The notes beneath the pieces are model-generated. The model saw only the letters and a program-made list of their open reading frames with translations, was not told the DNA's origin and made no database searches. Shown piece after piece: positions 24,226 to 33,100 of a DNA stretch of 35,127 nt. Within the stretch, counting starts at the first letter, position 1, and the number at the start of each line of letters is the position of its first letter. The stretch spans positions 1 to 35,127 of the forward strand of contig JALGTR010000009.1 in assembly GCA_029821265.1 (NCBI GenBank), read 5' to 3'. Position numbers and translations under genes: made by a program. This DNA is from Candidatus Zipacnadia bacterium (GTDB taxonomy: Bacteria > Armatimonadota > Zipacnadia > Zipacnadales > UBA5352).

Positions 24226-26140
24226 GCTGCACGACAAACGCAGAGCGGCGGGGCGACGACACCATGGCCGCGTTCTGCTGGCGATCGGGGCGGCGCTCGC
24301 GCTGGTGGTCGGGCTCGCGGGCCCGGCGAGCGCGGTCTCTATCGTGCTCGATGACTTCGAGGATGGCGTCGGGGCGTGGCGCACGAACGACGGCCTCGTC
24401 GAGGGCGACGAGGAGTCTACGCTCGCGTCGATCTTCCTCGTACCGCGGGAGACACCCGGCGGTTTCGAGCAGGCCGCGCGGATCGAGTTCCGAGCCGGCC
24501 GCCAGACGTGGGCCAGCGTCTCACTGCCGATCAATGGGACGCTCTGGACGCGGCAGAACGTGGGTCAGATCGCCATGCGACTCAAGGGGACGGGTGGGGA
24601 TGAGACCGTGCGCCTGACGCTGCGCTGCCTCGTCGGCGAGGAGCGTCGCGACGTCTCGTACGTCTACGAACTGCCGCTGGACAACCCCGAGTGGCACCGA
24701 CGCGCGGTGCGGCTCTTCGCGTTCAAGGACCCCGAGGGCAATCCCCCGGATGCGCACGCGATCCGGAACGCGTATCTGCTTCAGTTCGTGAAGACCGGCT
24801 CGTGGGAGGCGTTTTCGTTCTCTGTCGATGAGATCGTGGCGGAGCCGATCCCGGGGATGGAGGGTCCACAGCCACAGAGCGAGGAGCCGCTGTCGGTGCG
24901 GCTGGACTTCTCGCGGACGATCGCGCCGGTGCTGGGGCAGTTCGGCGTGAACCTCGGCGACGACCTCGGGCCTGTGCTCGATGAGCCGGCGAACTCGGCG
25001 GCGCTCAGCCGCGGGCTCGAGGAGCTCACCCCGTGCGTCGTGCGGGTGCGTCTTTCGGACTTCTACGAGCCCCGGACAGGCGACTACGACCTCGTGCGCC
25101 TGACGCAGACGCTGCGGTGGATCGCGGATGCGGGCGCTCGCCCGCTGGTCTGCCTCAACCCGGCACAGCTTCCGGCGACCCGGGAGCGGGAGGCATGCCC
25201 GGACCCTGACTTCGCGACGGCGGCCCTCAAAGTCGTCGCCCTGCGGCGCGGCGGGCCGCATCTGCGGTACTACGAGCTGTTCGACTCGCCGATCCTGAGC
25301 GGGCAGTTTGCCGATGCCGAGGAGGTCGTTGCCGGGTACAACGATCTCGCGCGCAGAGTCCTCGCTGCCGACCCCGAAGCGCGCATCGGTGGTCCGGGTT
25401 TCGCGTCGGCATGGGACAGCCGCGTGCGCACATTCCTCGAGGGAGCTCGCACGCTGCACTTCCTGTCGCTGAAGTTCTTCGGCGCGCACAATGTTGTCGC
25501 CGAGCGCGACGACCTCTTCGAGGCGGCCGTCACCGGGCGGACCTCGGACCTGCCGAACCAGCTCAGCCTGCAGCAGGTGCGGCAGCTGGCGCGCGAGCTG
25601 CGCCGGCCGGCGCCGGAGATCTTTGTGACCGAGATCGCGATGAGCTCGGCGCAGCGGCCCGATGGCATAGCGGCGGACGAGCGGATGCACCGGCCCTTCG
25701 GCGCCGCGTGGACGGCCGCGGCCGTGCTTGCGTCGAGCACGTGGGTGGACAAGTTCCTGCACTACCAGCTTTTCGGCGCGGGCTGGGGGCTGATGAACCG
25801 TGAGGGCCAGCACGATCCGCCGTGGGTGGCTGCGTGGCTGCTGCACACCTACGCGCCGCGCGGCTCCAGCCTGTGCGAGATCAGGCGGGTCAAGGATGAT
25901 CTGCTGGTGGCCGCCATCTGGACGTCGACCGCGCGTAACGCGTTTGTCATCTATGTGGGCGAGGAGCCGCGCTCAGTGGTCATCGACGCCTTCGGCATCG
26001 GAAGCCCGGTGCTGGTGCGTGAACGGCGGCTGACCTCGCGCGGGGAGCTGAGCATGTCCGACCTGCCAAACTCCGCCGCCCAATCCGTGCAGTTTGAGGG
26101 CCCCGGGGTCTCGGTCATCCAGTACGTCACCGGCGATTGA
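24215..26140 (+). CDS. Exported glycosidase-like protein (clan GH-A-type barrel) lacking the usual acid/base Glu
   Basis: 641 residues from the TTG at 24215, which has GGAGGG about 9 bases upstream, overlaps the sulfatase stop, and opens a signal peptide (Arg-rich start, core LLAIGAALALVVGLAG, cleavage after ASA). A longer frame from 23894 lies inside the sulfatase gene and is rejected. Residues about 45-210 form a CIA30/CBM-like jelly roll (VLDDFEDGVGAW start). Residues about 220-560 look like a (beta/alpha)8 glycosidase: RVRLSDFYEP, RYYELFDSP at about 351-359, IGGPGFAS, and FVTEIAMSS with E473. In clan GH-A the YYEL-x-NEP site gives the acid/base Glu; here it is S358, while the nucleophile-type E473 is kept. 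A Gfo/Idh gene follows. Confidence 0.7.
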   Translation: MSGRLHDKRRAAGRRHHGRVLLAIGAALALVVGLAGPASAVSIVLDDFEDGVGAWRTNDGLVEGDEESTLASIFLVPRETPGGFEQAARIEFRAGRQTWASVSLPINGTLWTRQNVGQIAMRLKGTGGDETVRLTLRCLVGEERRDVSYVYELPLDNPEWHRRAVRLFAFKDPEGNPPDAHAIRNAYLLQFVKTGSWEAFSFSVDEIVAEPIPGMEGPQPQSEEPLSVRLDFSRTIAPVLGQFGVNLGDDLGPVLDEPANSAALSRGLEELTPCVVRVRLSDFYEPRTGDYDLVRLTQTLRWIADAGARPLVCLNPAQLPATREREACPDPDFATAALKVVALRRGGPHLRYYELFDSPILSGQFADAEEVVAGYNDLARRVLAADPEARIGGPGFASAWDSRVRTFLEGARTLHFLSLKFFGAHNVVAERDDLFEAAVTGRTSDLPNQLSLQQVRQLARELRRPAPEIFVTEIAMSSAQRPDGIAADERMHRPFGAAWTAAAVLASSTWVDKFLHYQLFGAGWGLMNREGQHDPPWVAAWLLHTYAPRGSSLCEIRRVKDDLLVAAIWTSTARNAFVIYVGEEPRSVVIDAFGIGSPVLVRERRLTSRGELSMSDLPNSAAQSVQFEGPGVSVIQYVTGD

Positions 26141-26215
26141 CGTGTTCGAGCACAGCGGAGCGGGACAAAGAAACGGTCTGTCGGTGACCATCACGTCGCG
26201 TGGGAGCACGAGGAC

Positions 26216-27322
26216 ATGTCCCTGAGTGTCGGCGTCGTGGGCTGTGGCGCGTTCGGATCGAGGTTCATCGGGCTGGTTCAGGCCCATCCGCTCGTGGGTC
26301 GCGTCGCGCTGTGCGACCTCGATGCGGACAAGCTGGCGGCGCGGGCGGAAGAGTTCGGCATCTCGGAGTGCTACCTGAGCCTCGACGAGGTCCTCGCGAC
26401 CGATGTCGACGCTGTGATGATCTTCACGCAGCCGTGGCTCCACGCGCCCCAGGCGATCCAGGCGATGGAGGCCGGCAAGCACGCCTATACCGCCGTACCG
26501 GTCATCATGCTCCCTGACGGCGACGAGATCCTCGAGTGGTGCGACCGGCTCATTGAGGCCGCCGAACGGACCGGGCAGTACTACATGATGGGCGAGACCA
26601 CCTGCTACCGGCACGAAGCGATCTTCTGCCGGCAGAAGGCGGCCGAGAAGGCCTTCGGGCACTTCGCGTACTCCGAGGGACATTACTTCCACGACATGTC
26701 ACATGGCCTGTATGATGTCGCCAGGTGGCGCTGGGGAGACCAGTTCGACGACAGCAAGCGCGGCTCGATCCCGATGCACTACCCGACGCACTCGACGGGC
26801 GGGATCATCGACATCACCGGCGCGCACATGACGCACGTGTCCTGCATGGGCTATGCGATGCCCGGCGACGAGTGGTTCGTGCGCGGCACATACTGGGATA
26901 ATATCTACGCCGATCAGGTGGCGCTCTTCCGCATGAGTGACGGGCACACGGCGCGGGTGGCCGAGCTGCGTCGGGTGGGGACGCCCGGCATCGACAGCTT
27001 CAACCTCTACGGGACCGAGGGGGCGTTCGAGCGCAGCTTCGCGGGGGCGGTGTGGATGACGAAGGATGGTGGCTGCGAGGAGGTCGACCTGTCGAAGGTC
27101 GAGGCGCCGCTGCCGGATGAGCTACGCGGAGACAGCGGCCACGGCGGCTCGCACGCCTACCTCGTGCACGAGTTCATCAGCGCGTGCGTCGAGGGCCGCC
27201 AGCCGCGTGTGAATGCGTGGCAGGCCGTGCGATTCATGGCGCCGGGTGTCATCGCGCACAAGTCGTCGCTGCGCGACGGCGAGCTGCTTGAGATTCCCGA
27301 CTGGGGCGACGCGCCGGACTGA
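26216..27322 (+). CDS. Gfo/Idh/MocA-family oxidoreductase
   Basis: 368 residues. The N-terminal Rossmann fold has the GCGAFG dinucleotide-binding motif (residues 9-14). The C-terminal alpha/beta domain has the PMHYPTHSTGG and MSDGHTARV blocks seen in a large subgroup of these enzymes. In most members a conserved EKP sits where this protein has A93-V94-P95, so the catalytic Lys of the classical enzymes is absent. These enzymes act on sugars, inositols or biliverdin-like compounds with NAD(P); the substrate here is unknown. A ribosome site (GAGGA) sits only about 3 bases before the ATG at 26216; GGGAG is 10 bases further upstream. Co-directional with the glycosidase-like gene, 75 bases away. 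Confidence 0.87.
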   Translation: MSLSVGVVGCGAFGSRFIGLVQAHPLVGRVALCDLDADKLAARAEEFGISECYLSLDEVLATDVDAVMIFTQPWLHAPQAIQAMEAGKHAYTAVPVIMLPDGDEILEWCDRLIEAAERTGQYYMMGETTCYRHEAIFCRQKAAEKAFGHFAYSEGHYFHDMSHGLYDVARWRWGDQFDDSKRGSIPMHYPTHSTGGIIDITGAHMTHVSCMGYAMPGDEWFVRGTYWDNIYADQVALFRMSDGHTARVAELRRVGTPGIDSFNLYGTEGAFERSFAGAVWMTKDGGCEEVDLSKVEAPLPDELRGDSGHGGSHAYLVHEFISACVEGRQPRVNAWQAVRFMAPGVIAHKSSLRDGELLEIPDWGDAPD

Positions 27323-27363
27323 TCCTCCCGCAGGGGCTGCGATGGGGGCGCCGGATTCGTGCG

Positions 27364-30300
27364 CTAATCGGCGACCTCGAAGAGGCGTCGGCCGACCAGC
27401 TTCCCGTTCTCGCGGATCTCGACCGCGTAATGGCCGGGCCAGAGCGTCGGGTTGTTGCTGGCGAAGAAGTAACTGATGGTCCTGCGGTCCCCCGACACGA
27501 TAAGAAGCTGGCGGGCGATGAGCTTGCCATCATGGTAGTAGCTGAACTGGATCTCCGAGTTCGCCGGCGCGCCCTCAAACTCCAGGTACAGGGCGATCTT
27601 CTCTGTGTCGGCGGGGAAGACGTCCTGGACGCCGAACAGCTCGCCCGCATCGTTGACGCCGAGGCAGATGATGGCCTTCTTCACCACGCTGGTCTCCAGC
27701 AGTTCCATGGGCGCAAGCTCGTGTGCGGGCTGGGGCTGCGCGGGCGTCGTCGTGCCAGCGGGACCGGGGCCCGGCGCGCCACCGGATGATATGACCGCAG
27801 CGACGGCCACCGCGGCATCCACGGTCTGTGGCGCGGACATGCCTCCATCCGCGCCGATGGCGGTCATCTGACCGGCGGACAGGTCGGCGCTGCCCTGCGG
27901 TGTCTGCACCCGCGCAGAGCCCTCCACCACGGTGACCGCCGCCGCCCCGGCGGGGGCGACCTCCACGAGCACGACGGTTCCGGTCGGCGTGACCGTGGTC
28001 GTCCCGCTGGTGACGGTGATCGCGCCGTCAACGATGACGCGGCCGCTGTCCACCCGCAGCCGGTCCGCGGCCTCGAACGTGAAGCGCGTTCCCTGATCGA
28101 CGTACAGACGCCGCCACAGCGCCGGCTGGCCGACCTGCTCGACCATCACCAGCCCCTGGCCTTCGAGCATCTCGACCGGCTGACCAACCGGTATCTCCGC
28201 CGCGAAGGTATCGCCCTCGAGCTGGCGTTCGACGCCCGCGATTGCGACGCGGGTGGACCGGGCCTCGGGTCCGGTTGGCATGATCACACGCGCGATCGTG
28301 CCGCCCTCGAGCGCATACTTCCGCACAAGCTGCTCGAGGGTGTCGGTGGGGCCGTGTTTGCGCTTCATCGCGACCCACTGCCGGATGGTGCGCGCGGGCA
28401 CCCAGCGCAGCACGATCGATTCGTCCTTGTAGCGCTCGGCCATGCGCAGGACGTCTCCGATCGCCCTCGCAGCGTTGCCAGAGGCGAAATCACCGGCATA
28501 GAGCTCGCGCCAGAATGTTGTCTGCACACCCTCGACCTGCCATCCGCCGGGCCCGAGACTCGCCAGCGCGCGGGAATCGGTCTGGAACTGCGCGAAGTAG
28601 CCGCGCTCGGCGTAGATCGAGTGGGCCGTGAACTCGGGATGAGCCGACCGCAGGTGCTCGTAGAGGCAGTACGCGAAAAAGTCCGCCAGCGCCTCGAAGT
28701 AGGAGGTCATGGCGCGGCCTGAATCGGTTGATGCCGCGGGAGTCGTCCACGTCGAGTGCGCCCCGCCAATGAAGCACTTGTCCCAGAGGCCGAGCACGCG
28801 CAGCCAGCGATCGACCATCTGCTTATGGACCATGTGGCCCATCTCGTGGAAGATGATCCCGTAGGCGGGGTCCTCCTCGGTGAATGCCTTCGCCCCCCAC
28901 CACTCCTGCTCGGGCTGGTAGATGTGGATCGCTCCGTTGCCGTAGGCGGGTGGCTGGTCGGCCGTGCCCTGCGTATAGAGGACCGGGAGGGCCTCAACGG
29001 CCGCCCTCGTGTCGGCAAGATGTCCGTTGTCGAAGCCCATGGCACCGAGCATCTCATTGACCCAGGACTTGATGCGCGCCACGTGCTCGGCGGGCTCGAG
29101 GATGTCGATCTGACCGAGGTCCAGCGTCGCCCCCGCGTTCATGCTCTGACCCGCGAGGCGGCTCTCGATCTGACGCAGAGGGAGCTGGAGATTGAGTCGA
29201 CACCCCGGAGGCCAGACGAGCGTGCTGTCGAGTCCGAACATGCTGGCGCGCACGAGCACGTGAAAACGCCCCGGCTCCGCCGGATGAAGGGCGCTGGCAA
29301 GCCACGGTCGCGCCGCACCAGGAGCCAGCAGCCGCGGGGCCCGCGCCTCGCTGCGGGGCTGAAAGTCCGGCCCCACCGTCTGGCCTGTGAGCATCAGAAG
29401 GTCGATCGGGACGCTGATCTGTGCCTCCCCACGAACCGCAGGCTGGTCGGTGAGCCACGCCTCTGCTTTCACCGTGACGCTCAGGGGCAGATCGTGGAGC
29501 GTCAGCTGGCCCGCGTCCACCATCTGCTGCGTCGGGGGGCTGACGGTGATCTGGCGCGAGAGCGTGCCATCAGCGGCAGTGGAACCGTCCGGTTGGCCAC
29601 CAAGCTGAACGAAGGGCTGACTGGCGGCGTTGAGGATCGTGAACCGCACGGTGGCGTTCTGCGCCGGTGCGCCGGTCGTGCCATCGCGGACGGTGGCGGT
29701 CACCTGGCCGCTGCCGCCCACAGGCAGGAGCGTCGCGCCCGCGAGGTCCACCCGAAGTGTAGTGGTGAGGCGTCGAAGTGTCAGCGTGACGGCGCTGACG
29801 ATCTCGTCGCGTCCTGGCCCCTCCGCGCGGAGCACCGCGGTGCCCTGCTGCGACGTTACGGTCGTCACGTTATAGCCGGGGAGCGAGACCGTCACGCCCG
29901 GAAGCGGCTGAGGCCGCCCCTGCATCGACTGCAGCGTGGTGACCCGGATGGTGATCCGCCCGGGGGTTTTGCCGGCAGGGACCTCGATCCGGCGCGTCTG
30001 TGTCTGCCAGCCCGCCAGCTCGGCACGCACCTCGATCTGATCGGCGGCCGCCGGCGGCTGCACGTCGGGCTGGCCTCCGGCGTTCGCTCCGCCGTTCTGC
30101 TGGCCGACCTGCATGCCGAACCCGGGCTGAGGACCGGCCTCGAGCCGCGCTACCGTGTCAGTGGCGATCGCCACGATCAGCGTCTTCATGGCCTCCCGTG
30201 CGGCGCCCGTGTAGAGCCCCCTCCCCACATCAGAGCTGACGTGTACCATGAAGACCCCGACGCGCGCGGAGACCCGCTCATGATCGTCGCCGAGATTGTG

Positions 30301-30789
30301 CGCGCGGTCGAGGTTTGCCTCGTCGCCGATCTGCAGCGGGGTATCAACGCCCTGGTCGTAATCACGCTGGTAGGCCTCGCGCGCCTGCTGCTCGTTGAAC
30401 ATTCGGCGAACGCTCAGCTCGAGCGAGGCGTTCCAGAGCATGACCTCGGTATTGCCCTCCCGCCAGCGGGCGGTCTCGGTGATCGAGTAGTTGGCCATGA
30501 CCATCTCGATACCGGTCGTCGCGTCGGCCGCGTCCACCCAGAGGCTCTCGGTGACCTTCGTCTGCACCGGAAACCTCCAGGGCATCTCCGAACCGTCCGC
30601 CGGCGGCTTTGCGACGGGGAAGACCGTAGAGTTTGCGACCTCCGTCGGGGTCGGCACGAGGCGGCTCCACTCGGAAGGGAGCTGATCGCGCGTGGTGCGG
30701 TCGAAGGCGAAAACTCCCGTGGCAGAAAGCGCCAGGATGGCCACACAGAGCGCGATCGTGAGCTTCCCATCTGTCCGCACGGTGGTCAT
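27364..30789 (-). CDS. Giant exported zincin/FecR-domain protein
   Basis: 1141 residues from the ATG at 30789, chosen over 30813 because GGAGG lies about 5 bases upstream. A signal peptide (core LTIALCVAILALSA, cleavage near VFA) exports it. The N-terminal half holds a domain with repeated Trp/Asp-rich beta patterns and an Ig-like module (VGGSGQVTATVRDG). Near residue 648 lies an HExxH zinc motif, H648-E649-x-x-H652, in IIFHEMGHMVH; E699 in YFEALADFFAYC is a candidate third ligand. A FecR-like domain (about 900-975, RVIVDGAITV ... EGSARVQTPQG) and a Pro/Gly-rich linker follow, then a C-terminal Ig-like domain. Function unknown: a secreted metalloprotease or peptidoglycan/host-type binder is inference. 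It is convergent with the Gfo/Idh gene. Confidence 0.78.
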   Translation of the reverse strand: MTTVRTDGKLTIALCVAILALSATGVFAFDRTTRDQLPSEWSRLVPTPTEVANSTVFPVAKPPADGSEMPWRFPVQTKVTESLWVDAADATTGIEMVMANYSITETARWREGNTEVMLWNASLELSVRRMFNEQQAREAYQRDYDQGVDTPLQIGDEANLDRAHNLGDDHERVSARVGVFMVHVSSDVGRGLYTGAAREAMKTLIVAIATDTVARLEAGPQPGFGMQVGQQNGGANAGGQPDVQPPAAADQIEVRAELAGWQTQTRRIEVPAGKTPGRITIRVTTLQSMQGRPQPLPGVTVSLPGYNVTTVTSQQGTAVLRAEGPGRDEIVSAVTLTLRRLTTTLRVDLAGATLLPVGGSGQVTATVRDGTTGAPAQNATVRFTILNAASQPFVQLGGQPDGSTAADGTLSRQITVSPPTQQMVDAGQLTLHDLPLSVTVKAEAWLTDQPAVRGEAQISVPIDLLMLTGQTVGPDFQPRSEARAPRLLAPGAARPWLASALHPAEPGRFHVLVRASMFGLDSTLVWPPGCRLNLQLPLRQIESRLAGQSMNAGATLDLGQIDILEPAEHVARIKSWVNEMLGAMGFDNGHLADTRAAVEALPVLYTQGTADQPPAYGNGAIHIYQPEQEWWGAKAFTEEDPAYGIIFHEMGHMVHKQMVDRWLRVLGLWDKCFIGGAHSTWTTPAASTDSGRAMTSYFEALADFFAYCLYEHLRSAHPEFTAHSIYAERGYFAQFQTDSRALASLGPGGWQVEGVQTTFWRELYAGDFASGNAARAIGDVLRMAERYKDESIVLRWVPARTIRQWVAMKRKHGPTDTLEQLVRKYALEGGTIARVIMPTGPEARSTRVAIAGVERQLEGDTFAAEIPVGQPVEMLEGQGLVMVEQVGQPALWRRLYVDQGTRFTFEAADRLRVDSGRVIVDGAITVTSGTTTVTPTGTVVLVEVAPAGAAAVTVVEGSARVQTPQGSADLSAGQMTAIGADGGMSAPQTVDAAVAVAAVISSGGAPGPGPAGTTTPAQPQPAHELAPMELLETSVVKKAIICLGVNDAGELFGVQDVFPADTEKIALYLEFEGAPANSEIQFSYYHDGKLIARQLLIVSGDRRTISYFFASNNPTLWPGHYAVEIRENGKLVGRRLFEVAD

Positions 30790-30910
30790 CGGCGCCTCCA
30801 GGTGTTGCTTCATGCTGCGGGTTGCGTCGTGCTGCGGCCCCCGCCGTCGTAGCGGTATTCCTCCACGGGAGCTCTCAGACCTGCGCCATCTGTCCGGGAT
30901 GGCGTCAGAA

Positions 30911-30940
30911 TTGACGCGACCGCCACCAAATGACTACAAT
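30911..30940 (+). promoter_or_regulatory. Sigma70-type promoter of the SRPBCC gene
   Basis: TTGACG (30911-30916) and TACAAT (30935-30940) are separated by 18 bases, the same spacing as the promoter at 1107. Each hexamer differs from consensus by one base. Transcription would start near 30947, about 29 bases before the ATG at 30976. Confidence 0.75.
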
Positions 30941-30975
30941 GCTCAGAGCCGGACGAGAGGAGTGATGCGGCCCAG

Positions 30976-31491
30976 ATGTTCGATCGAGAGATTGAGGACC
31001 AGGTCGAGATCGTTGCCAGCCCCGCCGAAGTCTGGTGGCAGCTTACGAACCTCTCGGGGTACTCCAACTGGAATCCCTTCATCATCGATGCTCGGGGCAG
31101 CGTCTGCGTCGGCAGGAGGCTCACCCTCACGATAAAGCAGGACGGCATGCCGCCGATCGTTATCCGCCCGCGCGTTATCGTGGCCGAGCCCGAGCAGGAG
31201 CTGCGATGGCGGGGCCGGCTGGGCTTCCCGAACCTTCTCGACGGCGAGCACACGTTCCTGATCGAATCGACGGGACCCAACCGCGTGCGTTTCACGCAGC
31301 GGGAGGCCTACAGCGGCCTGCTGGCACCGGGCACCCTCGCGGTTGCCACCGACGTGATCGCGGAGGGTTTCCGGAGGATGAACGAGGCGCTGCGCCAGCG
31401 CGCCGAGGCCGCCCACGCAACGCGCGCCGCGGCGAGGGCCCACGAGGAGTCGTCGCATCAGAGGCAGATGGCTGGTCCTCCGGGCGGGTAG
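30976..31491 (+). CDS. SRPBCC-fold protein
   Basis: 171 residues with the START-like/SRPBCC pattern: EDQVEIVASPAEVWWQLTNLSGYSNWNPF at residues 6-34, then strands LTLTIKQDG, LRWRGRLG and FTQREAYSGLL. The fold makes a ligand-binding cavity for a small hydrophobic molecule; binding partners vary and no catalytic residues can be assigned. The C-terminal tail after residue 135 is Ala/Arg-rich and helical. It is cytoplasmic. It has its own promoter, faces away from the zincin gene, and is convergent with the DUF2142 gene (nine bases between stops). Confidence 0.82.
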   Translation: MFDREIEDQVEIVASPAEVWWQLTNLSGYSNWNPFIIDARGSVCVGRRLTLTIKQDGMPPIVIRPRVIVAEPEQELRWRGRLGFPNLLDGEHTFLIESTGPNRVRFTQREAYSGLLAPGTLAVATDVIAEGFRRMNEALRQRAEAAHATRAAARAHEESSHQRQMAGPPGG

Positions 31492-31500
31492 GGAACAGCT

Positions 31501-33027
31501 CTATCGGACGCCGAGCGCCTGGTAGAACGGCAGCGCGACGCCGAGGACGGCGTACAGGCTGAATGCGAGCATCGCCACGCCCGTAAGCAAAGGAAGATAC
31601 CGCCGCGCGTCCTCCTGCAGGAGCCGACCGACGCCGACGGCCCAGAGCATACCCAGCGCGGGCATCGCCGGGAACATATATCGCCCCTGACTGCCGCCGC
31701 CGAAGTCGATCGTCAGGATATACCAGACAACCGCAAGCGCCAGCAGCACGGCGGTCATCACGAGGATCCAGAACCCCCGGATCTGCAGCGCCGACCAGTC
31801 GAGTTCGTTTCGCCTTCGGTCGTTATAGAGCAGCAGCAGCCCGAAGAGCGCGACGATGCAGGCGCCCGCGAAGAGCCAGTAGAAAGCCGGCGCCACCGCG
31901 ATGTTCGTCCACCCGAACCCCGCCCAGAAGTTGCGGAATGCCATCGGAATCGCGACGGAGAGCACGGTTCCGGTCAGCCATGGCTGGGCGAGATAGGTCT
32001 CCCACGAAATCTGCCTCTCCACGTTCGCTGGGAAGTGCTGTGGCGCCCCGTACAGCAGCTGGTTGCGCACGTACCACCATCCGCCGAAAAGTGCCGCGAC
32101 ACCGAGTGTGACGGCGGCATTGCGCGCAAAGCTGCCCCAGTCGACCGCAGCCATGCGGCGCGCGATGTCGGTCAGGGGCGTCTCCGCCGGTCTCGGTTCA
32201 TACCTGCGCCCCACGCCCCAGGCGAGGGCCAGGAGGGCAGCCGGCAGGGCCACGAGTGCCGAATCCTTCGTCAGCATCGCGGTCGCCAGCGCCAGTCCAA
32301 GAAGCGCCGAGCGCCGCGCCGAGGCCCCGTGGCGCAGCACAAGCATCGCCATCAGGAGCACCAGGCCGACCGCGACCGTTGCCGGCGGATCATTCCCGAC
32401 GGCCCCGCTAATATGCGCGTACATCGGGTTCGTCGCCATACCGACCGACACGGTGCCCGCAATCCACTGGCGTTCGGGGAACAACAGAATCAGGATGCGC
32501 CACGCGAGTAGAATGCCGACCGCTCCTACAATGACGGTCAGCAGGCGCATCGCCAGCCACGCTCTCCGCTCCGCCGGCGAGTATCTGTGCGCCTGGCGGA
32601 GGGCGTCGAGAGCGAGCTGATGCTGCCCGGGACGGATCGTCGGGTACTGCGGCAGGCGGGAGAGGATGGTCTGATCGGAGGCTCTGAGCGCCTCCGGCGG
32701 CCCGGCCTCCGCCTGCTGTCCGGACGGCGCCGCAACCATCGTGAGCTTGCCAACGGCGGCGCACAGCGTGTAATATAATGGCGCCTGATAGCTCTCGTAG
32801 CCCGCATTGTCCACGTTGAAGTTCGGCAGGCGACCGTGTCGGGCGATGAACAACGCGTAACGGAAATGCGCGGGTTCGTCCGGCGCCTGCCCCAGCGGGA
32901 AGATGAAGGCACAGGCTCCACTGAGCGCGAGGTGAACGATAAGGCTGGCGGCGAGCAGCCTCGACCAGGGGGCGGCAAGCCACGGCCTGCCGGAGGCGTC
33001 CTGCCCGGTGACATCGTGTGTGCTCAT
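31501..33027 (-). CDS. DUF2142-type polytopic membrane protein (GT-C-like)
   Basis: 508 residues with about 11 membrane helices. The first loop has PDEPAHFRYALFIARHGRLP and YESYQAPLYYTL, the hallmark of DUF2142 and related GT-C glycosyltransferases that transfer sugars from a lipid-linked donor outside the membrane. The D-E pair in the first loop is the candidate catalytic acid. The acceptor is unknown. Located next to sugar-nucleotide genes on the opposite strand, it fits a surface-polysaccharide or envelope-glycan locus. A possible -10/-35 pair sits at 33037-33066 but gives almost no leader, so I do not call it. Confidence 0.83.
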   Translation of the reverse strand: MSTHDVTGQDASGRPWLAAPWSRLLAASLIVHLALSGACAFIFPLGQAPDEPAHFRYALFIARHGRLPNFNVDNAGYESYQAPLYYTLCAAVGKLTMVAAPSGQQAEAGPPEALRASDQTILSRLPQYPTIRPGQHQLALDALRQAHRYSPAERRAWLAMRLLTVIVGAVGILLAWRILILLFPERQWIAGTVSVGMATNPMYAHISGAVGNDPPATVAVGLVLLMAMLVLRHGASARRSALLGLALATAMLTKDSALVALPAALLALAWGVGRRYEPRPAETPLTDIARRMAAVDWGSFARNAAVTLGVAALFGGWWYVRNQLLYGAPQHFPANVERQISWETYLAQPWLTGTVLSVAIPMAFRNFWAGFGWTNIAVAPAFYWLFAGACIVALFGLLLLYNDRRRNELDWSALQIRGFWILVMTAVLLALAVVWYILTIDFGGGSQGRYMFPAMPALGMLWAVGVGRLLQEDARRYLPLLTGVAMLAFSLYAVLGVALPFYQALGVR

Positions 33028-33100
33028 GGCGTGACCACTCTATCACAGGCCCGCTGGCGATGGCAACGCCGGAAGACCGCCCATTCAGGGGAGAGTTCTG

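Noticed and set aside
22759-24534. Long minus-strand frame opposite the sulfatase gene
   Set aside because: The sulfatase signature CTPSR and its metal motifs are on the plus strand. The minus frame has no motif.
28756-30852. Long plus-strand open frame of 698 codons opposite the zincin gene
   Set aside because: It is a mirror of a real gene in GC-rich DNA: Arg-, His- and Ala-rich with no domain, and the opposite strand has a signal peptide, an HExxH motif and recognisable domains.
33037-33066. TTGCCA with 18-base spacer and TAGAGT upstream of the DUF2142 gene (minus strand)
   Set aside because: The -10 match is four of six and would leave almost no leader, so support is too weak to call a promoter.
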